Shown here: positions 35,001 to 43,787 of the stretch, piece after piece | How positions within the stretch are numbered: position 1 is the first letter of the stretch | Layout: each line of letters begins with the position of its first letter | Origin: Akkermansiaceae bacterium UBA7890 | Lineage (GTDB): Bacteria > Verrucomicrobiota > Verrucomicrobiia > Verrucomicrobiales > Akkermansiaceae | NCBI GenBank assembly: GCA_002501065.1 | Contig: DLRK01000014.1 | Location: forward strand, 682 to 64,681 | Length of the DNA stretch: 64,000 bases | Direction: 5' to 3' | The notes under the pieces: generated by a model | Told to the model about the DNA's origin: nothing | Databases searched by the model: none | Seen by the model: only the letters and a program-made list of their open reading frames with translations | Translations under genes and position numbers: made by a program

Positions 35001-35876
35001 GCAAGCGAGGAACGAATCGCGGAACACCTCTGGGAACTGATTGTGTTCGTAGAAGATCCCCCAGTCAGGTGAACCGCGGCCGACATCGAGCACCCCGGGC
35101 AGGTTGTCGAGATAGTACTTGGGATAAGCTCCCACTCCCTGCCATCCCTGATCACCACCTGTCGCCCAGTGATGCAGTCTGACCGGACGGTAGAACGGAA
35201 CGTCGACATGAAACTCCATGTCACTGTCGAAGCTGAAGAACTCACCCAGGTAGTTCATCCCCAGGCTGGGCGGGTTTCTTCCTCCGGAACCAATGCACTC
35301 CCACTTCTCGCCGGCCGGATCGAACCGGAAGACCGAAGCGGTTCGCTCAAAGAGAACCGGCGAACTCCTGACCGTGATGTGTTTGCGGTCCCCGGTCCCG
35401 CCGCCGTCACCGGATACGAGATAGATGTAGCCATCCAGGCCACGCAGGAGCGTGTGGGCGGCGTGATCACCACCCGTATTGAACGGTTCACCCAGTCTCC
35501 CCTCGTGCTTCAGTTTCCCCCCTGCGAGATAGCCGCTGAAAAGCTGAACCCCGTCTCCGCCCACGGCGTAGACCTTGTCGCCATAGACCACCAGTCCCTG
35601 GGGGCCACGTCCTCCGAGTCCTTCCGCGATAACCTCCGACTGATCATAAACCTGATCTCCATCGGTGTCAGCCAGGCGTCGCAGATTCTGCCCATCCCCG
35701 ATCAACAACCGCCCCTGACCATCGAAGACCAGGTCGTAGGATCCCCCGGTGAGGCTGGACTCGGCCACTTTGTAGATGTGACATCCCCTGAAGAGGGAGA
35801 ACTGGTCGTCGAGGAGGGTGGGAGCTCCCATGACGGGCAGCGCCATGAGAACAGAGAGAGAAGCGGAGAGTCTCAT
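32088..35876 (-). CDS. PVC-type heme-binding CxxCH protein with HEAT repeats
   Basis: The ATG at 35876 gives 1262 residues with a signal peptide (MRLSASLSVLMALPVMGA); the frame opens 51 bases earlier without family features. Order: beta-propeller dehydrogenase-like domain (about 20-370, SYDLVFDGQGRLLIGDGQ, VDVAPDGSLVVSDHNQGIWR), HEAT repeats (about 400-880), a galactose-binding-like beta domain (FEVFLNGRKVGEG) and a terminal c-type heme domain with CFACH at 1139-1143. It resembles the protein at 4447-7842 in plan but is clearly diverged, so the two are old paralogues. It follows the HzsA-related gene by 151 bases on the same strand, and both carry c-type hemes. Confidence 0.88.
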   Translation of the reverse strand: MRLSASLSVLMALPVMGAPTLLDDQFSLFRGCHIYKVAESSLTGGSYDLVFDGQGRLLIGDGQNLRRLADTDGDQVYDQSEVIAEGLGGRGPQGLVVYGDKVYAVGGDGVQLFSGYLAGGKLKHEGRLGEPFNTGGDHAAHTLLRGLDGYIYLVSGDGGGTGDRKHITVRSSPVLFERTASVFRFDPAGEKWECIGSGGRNPPSLGMNYLGEFFSFDSDMEFHVDVPFYRPVRLHHWATGGDQGWQGVGAYPKYYLDNLPGVLDVGRGSPDWGIFYEHNQFPEVFRDSFLACDYQWKSATTGGYANPGRLLMFSLAREKATWKAELITVAQPKKGAVDANGKRINFGVVDVDVAPDGSLVVSDHNQGIWRIFHDKSERPVVPGIIPEEKRSNGPLLSRLLESPQPMAEWGRMAEERLLGQDEDLPGRVRSAVLDSKRPLNQRLRAVRILAPEFEKLPGGFLRRMAGDREPEIRGQAAWLLGIRQKTEEAGLALQLLEDEDPFVLRRALEAQMRLQNPSAVPRLSTLLGHLDRFVAYAAMTALAHHPTKVIQENVTTEPAGIMRALVATNIRRERAGPEVVHALVAILLDRVEPGDGDTTREEHLDLLRILGLFRAEIQQNRELTAKVHEFLLKLMTSEDPGIRWEHVRLGGEYDVAAGFAPILGMLEKEKDGVTQFHMAGALARISRGWTDAESLRLIRWLLSTQEGWFAERDGKGLQFGGFWNTVVNQLAGRHTAALIVLADQLRADSDLAKVAYKAIRGAPDADRILLKAFQAARSDADRRRLIGLLHEVRSPLVAEQLLRDLDATKETGRRENLFAALAAQPLPAERGDLFVKGLLEIESATAVERCAARIVADGKALSEYGDGVKALSIGNWTGDQAVAFRLLELMSMHPQIGATLERALQTLLAHQRPSFRTPMQVIWSSAEQLADDQAWFTRSFEVNGDASRGVLMITCDNEFEVFLNGRKVGEGREWGTPKRIDVGKGLREGRNLIAIEGRNESGPAGLAVILQWTTAQGAQTLVTDTTWKLSRSRPPNGWEKKGAELGSWGIAVDVSGPTSNVMEAMSSFIEKAPLHLPEEVLEYWQVWFRGKFGHPWIARKVITQTEVLTDANLHELIAGMSGFRGNAARGRKIYLQATCFACHGGLKGQAGSLFGPPLAGATQRLNRQELADAIVYPSKVVQDRFKATEVITTNAGTLSGFVTEQTNEFVSITDVQGQVTRLPRGQVKAIRTQEQSLMPAKLLNALKKEEIIDLMTFIHEMK

Positions 35877-36027
35877 GGGACAAAACAAGCAGGCGGACCC
35901 CACGTTGGCCAGCCCGGGCTGGGTCACTCAGTCAGGCCGGTCATGAAAAGACCAGGACCGAGAAAATAACAAGGTGTGCGGGTCCTTGATTTCCGTTCCA
36001 GGTTTCGCGAGCCCGGAAGAGTGCGCC

Positions 36028-39000
36028 CTATTCCAGCTTTGGGCCGGCAATCCGTTCACCCCGCTGCTGGCGCCGCTGGTCTGCCGGATCGAAAGTTCCG
36101 TAGAACAAGGCGTTGGTGTCCATCCAGGTGATCAACCGCCTGTATTCCTTCTCACTCAGCTGAACGCGCTCGTGTCCCGCAGACAGCAGTTGCATCAGCC
36201 GGCTGGCCCGCGAACCGAATTGATTCGGATAGGTCACGGGCTCGTGATTTGCCTGAGGGGTTCCTTTCCACTCGGAATACGGCACCAGGGGTGCCAGCGC
36301 ATTGTAGGATCGCGTGAACTGCCCCGCCGCGGCACTGGTCAGGTCGATTCCGCCGTCGGGTTTTCTGCCGCCATGACATTTGATGCAATGCTTGTCCAGG
36401 ATCGGCTGCACCAGGATCGCGTAGTTGAGCGGTTTCGAGCCGTCCGGCCCGGGAGTGATTCGGGACGGTTTGCGGCGGCTGGCCAGTGTCAGTTTCGCCA
36501 TCGGAGGCGCCGCATTGTGATGCGCGTGACAACCAACGCAACGCGCCTGTTCGCCGGGCTGCAGATACGTCAGGCTCCGCATCGTCTGGATGGCCATCCC
36601 GCGCTCGTCGAGCGCCTGAAAGCTCAGCGGAATCCTCGCCGGCGCCCGGAAGTAGGCCGATCCGTCCGACTCGACCGGAACCGTCCCCAGCACCTGCTTG
36701 CCCGGCGACGCATTCGCCAGCCCCACGCGGGGTGTGTTTGCGTGCGGCGTTGTCTTGGGAAGCACCTGCACGATGCGCAGATGTTTGACAACGCCCTCGG
36801 TTTTCCTGATCCGTGGCCAGCTCGTGTAGACGTTCTGCATGAAGAAGGTGCCTTCATTTGGCTGATTCTTCGCCAGCAGCGATGCCAGCGCGGGTGGCCG
36901 TTGGCGGGGTCGCAACGGAGTCGGCCAGAGACTGCCGATGCTGACGTCGCGATAGATCAGTTCCTTGTTCCCAAAGCGGTCGACCAGATAGAGGCCGAAC
37001 ATGTTCGCTGCATTGGCCAACGGTTCGCCAATCAGCGGATCGAAGCTGTAGGCGGCCAGGAAGAAATCCTCCGACAGCGGATACGGCGTGCGATAGGAAT
37101 GTCCCGGCCAGCGTTTTTCTTCGACAGGCACTTCCGGTGGCACTGGAACACCCGCTTTGGCGTGCCAGTGCCCGACCGGAAATTCGCTCTCGGGGAAGAG
37201 GGCGTCGGGAGTCAGCCGCGTGATCGGTTGCAGACCATCCCGGTTCTGCGTGACGTCCAGCAGGATGATGGAACCGGACGTCATCGCGTGGTGGGCGGCC
37301 GCGGTCGCCATCACGCGTTGCGAACCCGGGACCGCGCGGGCCTCCCAGACGCCGACTGGATTGAGGGTATTGTTCCCGTAAAATGACTCGACCGCGCTGC
37401 CGTCCGGCCGCATGGCCCACAGCTGCTGATAGTGCACGGCATGGCGGTCCACATAATCCCAGCGCGTGTAGATGATGCGCCCGTCGTTCAGCACCGAGGG
37501 ATCCCATTCGTGCGTTTCGTGAAACGAAATCACGCGGGGATCCGAGCCGTCCGCGTTGGCCGAAGCCAGCGTGTGGGTGGGACACGGACCCCGGCCGCAG
37601 CGGTGAAATCCGCCGCGTCGTGTCGAGATGAACATGATCTTCCCGTTCGGGAGATACCGCGCCGAGAAATCGTCGAAGGGTCCTTCGGTCAGTTGCCGCA
37701 GGTTCGAACCGTCGGCCGACATTTCGAACAGGTGATAATGCTGGTTCGTCCGGGCGGTCGGCTTGACGTCGTCCGGATCCGTCTCGCAGAAGGCGACCAG
37801 CACGCGCTTTCCGTCCCAGGAAACTTCCGGATGCAGGAAACTGCCCGACGGCAGCGAATCGATCCGGCGGGTCTGCATGGATCGTCCCGGGGCATCGAGG
37901 ACAAACACTCCCCCGCCCGCGCGGGCATGCTGCCCGGCATACTGCGTCAGCTGATGGCTGAATCCGCTGGGAACCCGTTTAACGAACAGCAGCGGCCCCA
38001 CCTTCGCCAATGGATTCGCCAACGCAATCTGACGCCGGAGGGTGTGAACCTCGCGCCACAACACCTCCCACTCCAATTCGCTCCCTCCATCGGCTCGGGA
38101 CATCGACAGATGACGCTGGCGCGCCGCCGCCCACCGGGCTGCGGGTTTCTCCAATGATACGCCCGCCGATACGAGATGCGCGATAAGCCGATCACCGCGC
38201 TGGAAGACCGTCTCGATCGCCTCTTGCCAGCTGCGGGATTCCTGAACGGTGCCGATCCCGTCCTGCATCCGCCAGTCCCACTCGACCAGTTCCTGCTCGA
38301 TCGCCTGTCGCAGGTCGGGCAGGACCGGAAGGGGAAAGCTCCCGGCTGCCTGCGGGAGCACCATGGGAATGGGTAAGACCTGATCGCCCAGGGCATAGCG
38401 CAAATTGCTCCAGCGAACGCCCGTTTCTTCATCTCCGCCCCGCGTCACCACAACGATTTCACTCGTCGCGCCGGCACCAACCGGTTCGGTTGCCAGCACC
38501 ACACGTTGGCCGTGGCGAACCGAACGAGTCACATGTTCCGGGCCCAGCGACAATTCCACCTCGGCCTGCCCGTCCCCGACGACGTGGACATCCGCCATGA
38601 TGCGTGCGGGCTTCACCACGTTCCTGACCTGGATCGTCCAACGGACCTGCTCGCCCTTCCCGACACCGACGGTCACCATCCTCGCCGTTTCCATGACGGC
38701 CACCTGCGGCCCGCTCTTGCGGCCGATCAGGGCAAAGCCACCGGCCGGGGCGGTTCGTGCCGGGGCCGCTTCGCCGTTGAAGGTGACCGCCTGCCTGCCG
38801 AAAAACGGAATCCGGGGATCCTGGACCAGGCCAGCCTCGATCCAGTTGGCCATGTCGCAGCCGAAGCCGTCGCCGGCATCGTCGGCGGTCAGACGCAACT
38901 GCCGCGCTCCAACCAGTGACAGGTCCACTCGCCGGATGGGATCGCTGTCGGACATCGGGCCTGTCTGGAACCTGGGCTTCCCGTCGACAAAGACGCGGAA

Positions 39001-39414
39001 GATAACGCTGCCCTTCTTTCCTCCCTGCCACTGCACGCCCACGCCCGAACGAAAGCGGCTGTATCGTCCGCTCAGATCGATTACGATCTCGCCGTTGGCA
39101 TGATGTCCCATGCCCTTCGCATAGGTCTTCTCGCCGATCTGCAACGGAGTGCCCGTGCCACGGCTCCGAGCCGCCGCGGTGTCGAAGCCGAGCTCCCCCC
39201 ACTGCTGGTGATGTCGTATTTGAAGGCCGGCGTTCCGGTCGCTGAGAAAGTCGACCTCCTGCGCAGCCCATCCCTGGATCGATGATGACCCAGCGAGCAG
39301 GAGAACGAGCGCAAGTCTCCGCCTGGTGCTGGTGATTTCCTTTTGCTGTCCGGGATGGAGGGCAGCCCGGGAGGCGGGGGCGGAAGGGGTTGAAGTGTCG
39401 TCCTGAACCCTCAT
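36028..39414 (-). CDS. HzsA-related protein: NPCBM domain, TolB-like propeller, two CxxCH motifs
   Basis: A 1128-residue exported protein; RRRLALVLLLAGSSSIQGWA at residues 32-51 is the likely signal. An NPCBM carbohydrate-binding domain (GEKTYAKGMGHHANGEIVID, FGCDMANWIEAG) comes first. The middle is the HzsA-like beta-propeller with TolB-type repeats (FLHPEVSWDGKRVLVAFCE, YHLFEMSADGSNLRQLTEG, DDFSARYLPNGKIMFISTRR). The C-terminal part has two heme motifs, CVGCH at 959-963 and CIKCH at 1010-1014. The family name comes from hydrazine synthase alpha, but this does not imply anammox: these proteins are common in PVC heterotrophs. Sugar binding and electron transfer are plausible. It is divergent from the Tat-exported SGNH gene. 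Confidence 0.82.
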   Translation of the reverse strand: MRVQDDTSTPSAPASRAALHPGQQKEITSTRRRLALVLLLAGSSSIQGWAAQEVDFLSDRNAGLQIRHHQQWGELGFDTAAARSRGTGTPLQIGEKTYAKGMGHHANGEIVIDLSGRYSRFRSGVGVQWQGGKKGSVIFRVFVDGKPRFQTGPMSDSDPIRRVDLSLVGARQLRLTADDAGDGFGCDMANWIEAGLVQDPRIPFFGRQAVTFNGEAAPARTAPAGGFALIGRKSGPQVAVMETARMVTVGVGKGEQVRWTIQVRNVVKPARIMADVHVVGDGQAEVELSLGPEHVTRSVRHGQRVVLATEPVGAGATSEIVVVTRGGDEETGVRWSNLRYALGDQVLPIPMVLPQAAGSFPLPVLPDLRQAIEQELVEWDWRMQDGIGTVQESRSWQEAIETVFQRGDRLIAHLVSAGVSLEKPAARWAAARQRHLSMSRADGGSELEWEVLWREVHTLRRQIALANPLAKVGPLLFVKRVPSGFSHQLTQYAGQHARAGGGVFVLDAPGRSMQTRRIDSLPSGSFLHPEVSWDGKRVLVAFCETDPDDVKPTARTNQHYHLFEMSADGSNLRQLTEGPFDDFSARYLPNGKIMFISTRRGGFHRCGRGPCPTHTLASANADGSDPRVISFHETHEWDPSVLNDGRIIYTRWDYVDRHAVHYQQLWAMRPDGSAVESFYGNNTLNPVGVWEARAVPGSQRVMATAAAHHAMTSGSIILLDVTQNRDGLQPITRLTPDALFPESEFPVGHWHAKAGVPVPPEVPVEEKRWPGHSYRTPYPLSEDFFLAAYSFDPLIGEPLANAANMFGLYLVDRFGNKELIYRDVSIGSLWPTPLRPRQRPPALASLLAKNQPNEGTFFMQNVYTSWPRIRKTEGVVKHLRIVQVLPKTTPHANTPRVGLANASPGKQVLGTVPVESDGSAYFRAPARIPLSFQALDERGMAIQTMRSLTYLQPGEQARCVGCHAHHNAAPPMAKLTLASRRKPSRITPGPDGSKPLNYAILVQPILDKHCIKCHGGRKPDGGIDLTSAAAGQFTRSYNALAPLVPYSEWKGTPQANHEPVTYPNQFGSRASRLMQLLSAGHERVQLSEKEYRRLITWMDTNALFYGTFDPADQRRQQRGERIAGPKLE

Positions 39415-39573
39415 TTGAATGGAGTCTGGCGGGGCGTGGCGGGCGGGGTCAAGGTGGAAGGAGGGATCATTGACGGGCGAGGAGATGGTATTCGGGGGCT
39501 TCCTCCGAATCGGGATAGACGAAGGGGCCTTTTCGCAGTCGACCCCATCTCCTCTTCGCTTCAGGGTTCATGG

Positions 39574-40365
39574 ATGCAGGGAACGAATCGGCGACAGTTT
39601 CTCAAGGCCGGGGCAGCCTGTTCCGGGGTGATGGCTGCAGGAGTGGCAACCTCTCCTGGCGCCGGGGCTCAATCCGCCCCCGGCGGCTACGACTACCGCA
39701 GGCCGTCCTTCCCCGGGGGAAGCCGCCTCCTCTTCATCGGGGACTCCATCACCGACATGAAGTGGGGCCGGAACGAGAAGGATCGCAACCATTACCTCGG
39801 GCACAGCTACGTCTACCTCATCGCCGCCCGGCTCGGGGTGGACCTGCCGGAAGCGGGGCTGGAGTTCTTCAACCGCGGGATCAGTGGCAACCGGATGCGA
39901 AACCTCAAGGACCGGTGGCAGAAGGATGTCATCGAGATGAAACCCGACCTCCTCAGCGTCCTCGTCGGGGTCAATGACCGGGTGGTGGACAAGGAGAAGA
40001 CCTTTGACGCCAAGCAGTGGGAGGCGGACTACCGGGAAGTGCTGAAGCGCAGCCGGGAGTCCAATCCGGACCTGCGGATCGTGTTGATTGACCCCTTCGT
40101 CCTGCAGTCGGGATGGCGGATGACCAAGGGGGGGCAATGGGAGATCAGCCGGGCCCAGATCGACCGGATGGGTGCCACCGTGACCCGCCTGGCAAAGGAA
40201 TTCGGGGCGGTGCAGGTCAGGATGCAGGAGGTCTTTGATGCCGCAGCCAAGGCGGTGAATCCCGGGCAGTGGATCTGGGACGGGGTGCATCCCCTCCCGC
40301 AGGGACACGAGTTGATCGCCCGCCAGTGGCTGGAGGAGGTGAGCGGACGCTGGAAGGGAGGCTAG
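39574..40365 (+). CDS. Tat-exported SGNH/GDSL hydrolase
   Basis: The ATG at 39574 gives 263 residues with a twin-arginine signal (NRRQFLKAGAACSGVMAAG); the frame is open 53 codons upstream but without support. The SGNH blocks are intact: Ser in LLFIGDSITDM, Gly in FNRGISGNRMRNLKDRW, Asn in SVLVGVND, and the Asp-His pair in WDGVHPLPQGHELIA. This places it with acyl- or acetyl-esterases acting on polysaccharides, such as rhamnogalacturonan acetylesterase-like enzymes. Export in folded form by Tat hints at a cofactor or fast folding. It is divergent from the HzsA-related gene and convergent with the PqqB-like gene. Confidence 0.88.
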   Translation: MQGTNRRQFLKAGAACSGVMAAGVATSPGAGAQSAPGGYDYRRPSFPGGSRLLFIGDSITDMKWGRNEKDRNHYLGHSYVYLIAARLGVDLPEAGLEFFNRGISGNRMRNLKDRWQKDVIEMKPDLLSVLVGVNDRVVDKEKTFDAKQWEADYREVLKRSRESNPDLRIVLIDPFVLQSGWRMTKGGQWEISRAQIDRMGATVTRLAKEFGAVQVRMQEVFDAAAKAVNPGQWIWDGVHPLPQGHELIARQWLEEVSGRWKGG

Positions 40366-40394
40366 GGCCGGGGGCGTTGCCCCGGGGGGATTGC

Positions 40395-41375
40395 TCAGAG
40401 TTCCACCCTCTCGCCTTGTTCCGCAACGTGGTGGCCGGCCTTTTCGATGGCCCTGGTCGCCTCGCTCTCCGGGTCGAGGGCGGGGTTGGTGTGGTTGAGA
40501 TGGAGGAAGCGCACCTTGGAGCGCTCGGTGGCGTCGAGGCCGGCAAACCGTTCCATGCTCTCGGCAATGAACGGGTGGGGGATCCTGGACATGTCACGGC
40601 CGGGGAGTTCCCCGTCCGCGAAAAAGGTGCCATCGAGGTAGGCGACCTCAACGGTCTGGAGGACCTCCTCGATGTCGGTTTCCCAGCGGGTCCACTTGTC
40701 GATGTCCGGGAGGTAGAGGATGGAACACGAGGGTCCGGTCACGCGGAAGCCCACCGTTTCGGAATACTCATCGCGGTGGGGAACGAGCAGGGGGGTGAGG
40801 CTGAGGCGCTCGTTGAGTTTGACGGTCTCCCCGGCGGCGAGATTCCGCAGGGTGATGTTGCCGAGTTCGACCAGCTGGTCCCAGGGTCCGTTGGTCTCAA
40901 GAAACTTTCTCATGCGGGGCATGGTATGGACGGGAACGCCCTGCGTGCCCATCACCTCGCGGCCGAGGTAAAGCAGTCCGGTGTAATGTCCGATGTGGGC
41001 GTGGGTGGGGAAGATGCCGTCGATGCCGGGGAAGGTTTCCGGGGGCGCGAGGCGGTTGAGTTCGCGCAGTTGGGCGGGAAAGTCCGGCGAGCAATCGAGG
41101 AACCAGCGCTCCCGGGTCCGGGGGTCGACAATAGCGACCGTCACCGCATGGCGGCGTTTTCCCGGGTCGGCCCACGCTCTGGCACAGCACTCCTTCCGGC
41201 ATCCGGCCTGCGGGTAGCCGGCGTCCTGGGCGATTCCCAGGACGACGAGAAAGGGGGCATCCCCGGGAGTAGCTTCTTCTTCATTCACCGCCCCGGAACG
41301 AAACATCGGAAGGAGGGCTGCTGCCAAGAAGAGAATCGAAACAAGGACAGGGAGATGCAGTCGTGTCCGGCACAT
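40395..41375 (-). CDS. Exported PqqB-like metallo-beta-lactamase-fold protein
   Basis: A 326-residue protein with an N-terminal hydrophobic segment (LPVLVSILFLAAALLP) and the PqqB-type MBL fold: LGIAQDAGYPQAGC, the metal motif PTHAHIGHYTGLLYLGRE, MPRMRKFLETNGPWDQLV and HLNHTNPALD. PqqB proper is a cytosolic PQQ-biosynthesis protein; here a likely signal peptide or anchor and the absence of other pqq genes argue for a different, envelope-located hydrolase. The usual THxHxDH has Gly at the Asp position (THAHIGH), an unusual change that could alter metal binding. It follows pbpC by 74 bases on the same strand. Confidence 0.78.
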   Translation of the reverse strand: MCRTRLHLPVLVSILFLAAALLPMFRSGAVNEEEATPGDAPFLVVLGIAQDAGYPQAGCRKECCARAWADPGKRRHAVTVAIVDPRTRERWFLDCSPDFPAQLRELNRLAPPETFPGIDGIFPTHAHIGHYTGLLYLGREVMGTQGVPVHTMPRMRKFLETNGPWDQLVELGNITLRNLAAGETVKLNERLSLTPLLVPHRDEYSETVGFRVTGPSCSILYLPDIDKWTRWETDIEEVLQTVEVAYLDGTFFADGELPGRDMSRIPHPFIAESMERFAGLDATERSKVRFLHLNHTNPALDPESEATRAIEKAGHHVAEQGERVEL

Positions 41376-41449
41376 GTCCCGAGCCTATCGGGGGCTGGTG
41401 GTTCGGAAAGGGAGAAGAGTCGGGGGGGAAGGGGGTTTCCCCACGCTGA

Positions 41450-43768
41450 CTAGAGGCTCTCCACCACGATGTCCTGTGAAACGGTCAGGCCGGTTTCGGA
41501 GTCGGTGAGGGTGATCTCATGTCGACCGGGAACGAGGGAGGCAGCGTTTCCATCAATGGAGAGGGTAGGGCTGGACCAGTGGGCACCCCGGGGGAGGTTG
41601 CTGAGGAGTTGGAGGCGCCGCCCCCCACTCGGGAGCTCCGGGTCGAGGAGGTAGGAGGCGGTGGCCATGGGTGAAATGATGCGCGGGGAGAGATCGAGTG
41701 GGCGCTCCGCGGTCAGCACGAGGTCGTCCCGGCGGTGGTTGTCGGCGCTGGAAAACCACTCGCGGTAGCGTTGGTCGATGAAGGCGCGGCCGTCTCGATC
41801 ATAGTCGGCCCGGCTCACGGGATCGGGAAGGCGCCGGGTGAGGGAGAGTTCGGGGGTGGTGAAGGGTTGCCCGGGCAGGGGGGCGGAGAGGTAGCGATGA
41901 CCGTTACGACTGTCGATGGTGATCCCGGTGATGCCGGCTGGTCGCTGGAGCCACCGGGGATCGCGTTTCTCGTGGAGGGTGAGCATGGTGCGATTGAAGA
42001 TGGGACCGGCTCCGCTCACTCCCGAGACGCCGCGCAGGGGCGTGTTGTCGAAGTTTCCCACCCACACCCCGACGGTGAGATCCCTGGTGAAACCCACACA
42101 CCAGTTGTCGCGGAAGTCGGATGAGGTGCCGGTCTTGACCGCGGCCCTGAAGGGAAGGCGGAGCGCGGACCGGGCGCCGAAGGCAGAGGAGCGCGCGGCA
42201 TTGTCGCTGAGAATGTCAGCGATGAGGTAGGAGGCCTGGGGTGTAGCGATGCGGGAACCTGAATGGGGGACGGGAGAGTGGACAGGGTCATAGGTCAGGG
42301 AGGTTGGCTTGAAGGTGCCGAGACGGGCCAGGGTGGCGTAGGCGTTGGTCAGTTCGAGGAGCCTGACTTCGGCATTTCCGATGGTGAGACCGAGACCATA
42401 TTCGGCGGCAGGCTTGTCGAGGGTGCGAATGCCGGCCCGGACGAGAAGATCATGCAGGGGGGCCGGTCCCCCGATATCGTTCAGGGTGCGCATGGCGGAG
42501 ACGTTGAGCGAATTGGCGAGGGCGTAACGGATCGTGACCGGGCCGTAGTGCTTGTGGTCGTAGTTGACCGGCAGGTCGAGGCCCTCTTCGGTGCGGTAGG
42601 GGGTGGGAATATCCGCAATGATGCTGCCGGGGGAGAGGCCGCGCCGCTCGAAGGCGAGGAGGTAGGTGAAGGGCTTGAGGGTGGATCCTGCGGAGCGGGG
42701 CGAACGTGTTCCGTCGATCTGGCCTCCCCGCGGATCGTGGAAATCCCCCGAGCCGACCAGGGAGAGAACCTCGCCGGAGGCATTATCGATCACGACCACG
42801 GCAGCGTGGTGCGCGTTGGATGCCCGCAGCCGGTCCAGTTCCTCGCGCACGATTCCGGTGACCCTGCCCTGCAGGTTGGCATCGAGGGTGGTGCGGATCG
42901 ACTGGTGCCGACCGCGCAGGGAAGAGGTCACGTGGGGGGCCATTTCCTCGTGGTGTGCGCGGTGGAGGTTGAGGGGTTCCCGCTTGGCGATCTCGATCTG
43001 CCGGGGGTCGTAGTCCCGTTCCTCCGCAAGGCGGTCGAGGATCCAGTTGCGGCGTTGCAGGGCGGAGTCCGCATTCTGGACGGGATTGTGCAGGCTGGGA
43101 GACTGGGGAAGACCGGCGAGGAGGGCGCACTCGGCAAGGGAGAGGTCGCTGAGTGGCTTGCCAAAGTAGAATCGGGCCGCCTCCCGGCATCCCTGTCGGT
43201 GGTTGCCGTAATCAAGCCGGTTGAAGTAGGCGGTAAGGATTTCCTGCTTGGACCAGCGGTATTCAAGATGGCGGGCGGTCAGGCTTTCGCGGATCTTGGT
43301 GAGAATGTTGCGCTCGGCCGGGGGGGAACTGATCTTCACCAGCTGCTGGGTGATGGTGGAGGCTCCCGAAACGATCCGGCGATTGTGAAGGAGATCGCGC
43401 GTGGCCCGTGCGGTGGCGAGGTAGTCCATGCCGTCGTGGGTGAAGAAGCGCTTGTCCTCCGCGACCAGGGTGGCGTCGAGAAGAGCGGACGGGACGGCTT
43501 CCGGGGAGACCGGTTGATGACGGAAGAAGTCTGCGCGCGGGACATCATCGAGCACCACCCCGCGGCGGTCGAGAATCCGGGGGGAGTGCCCCGGATCGGA
43601 TTCCAGAGCCGCCGGGAGTTCGAAGCCGAGGGGGAGAAGGCTCCAGGCAATCAATCCCAGGGAGGCCACCAGGAAACCGTGGCGTCCTTTTCTTCCCGTC
43701 TGTCGGATCCCTGCCCACCACGAGGCGCAGGGTGGGCAGGGGCGGGACCATGGAAGAAAAACCATCAT
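41450..43768 (-). CDS. pbpC: Penicillin-binding protein 1C (bifunctional transglycosylase/transpeptidase)
   Basis: The ATG at 43768 (a second follows) gives 772 residues and leaves a 19-bp gap after the A2M gene. A membrane segment (GFLVASLGLIAWSLLPLGFE) precedes the GT51 domain with VAEDKRFFTHDGMDYLA and SGASTITQQLVKIS. The transpeptidase domain has SxxK in SAGSTLKPFTYL, SxN in ANSLNVSAM and KTG in AVKTGTSSDF. The C-terminal beta domain (from about 690) is the BiPBP_C module typical of PBP1C. It polymerises and cross-links peptidoglycan. Pairing with alpha-2-macroglobulin repeats the yfhM-pbpC arrangement of E. coli, proposed to repair the wall after protease attack. Confidence 0.92.
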   Translation of the reverse strand: MMVFLPWSRPCPPCASWWAGIRQTGRKGRHGFLVASLGLIAWSLLPLGFELPAALESDPGHSPRILDRRGVVLDDVPRADFFRHQPVSPEAVPSALLDATLVAEDKRFFTHDGMDYLATARATRDLLHNRRIVSGASTITQQLVKISSPPAERNILTKIRESLTARHLEYRWSKQEILTAYFNRLDYGNHRQGCREAARFYFGKPLSDLSLAECALLAGLPQSPSLHNPVQNADSALQRRNWILDRLAEERDYDPRQIEIAKREPLNLHRAHHEEMAPHVTSSLRGRHQSIRTTLDANLQGRVTGIVREELDRLRASNAHHAAVVVIDNASGEVLSLVGSGDFHDPRGGQIDGTRSPRSAGSTLKPFTYLLAFERRGLSPGSIIADIPTPYRTEEGLDLPVNYDHKHYGPVTIRYALANSLNVSAMRTLNDIGGPAPLHDLLVRAGIRTLDKPAAEYGLGLTIGNAEVRLLELTNAYATLARLGTFKPTSLTYDPVHSPVPHSGSRIATPQASYLIADILSDNAARSSAFGARSALRLPFRAAVKTGTSSDFRDNWCVGFTRDLTVGVWVGNFDNTPLRGVSGVSGAGPIFNRTMLTLHEKRDPRWLQRPAGITGITIDSRNGHRYLSAPLPGQPFTTPELSLTRRLPDPVSRADYDRDGRAFIDQRYREWFSSADNHRRDDLVLTAERPLDLSPRIISPMATASYLLDPELPSGGRRLQLLSNLPRGAHWSSPTLSIDGNAASLVPGRHEITLTDSETGLTVSQDIVVESL

Positions 43769-43787
43769 GACGACAATCGTCCGCAGG

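Noticed and set aside
36028..39414. Anammox hydrazine synthase
   Set aside because: Only the propeller region resembles HzsA; the NPCBM domain and absence of hzsB/C or other anammox genes argue against it.
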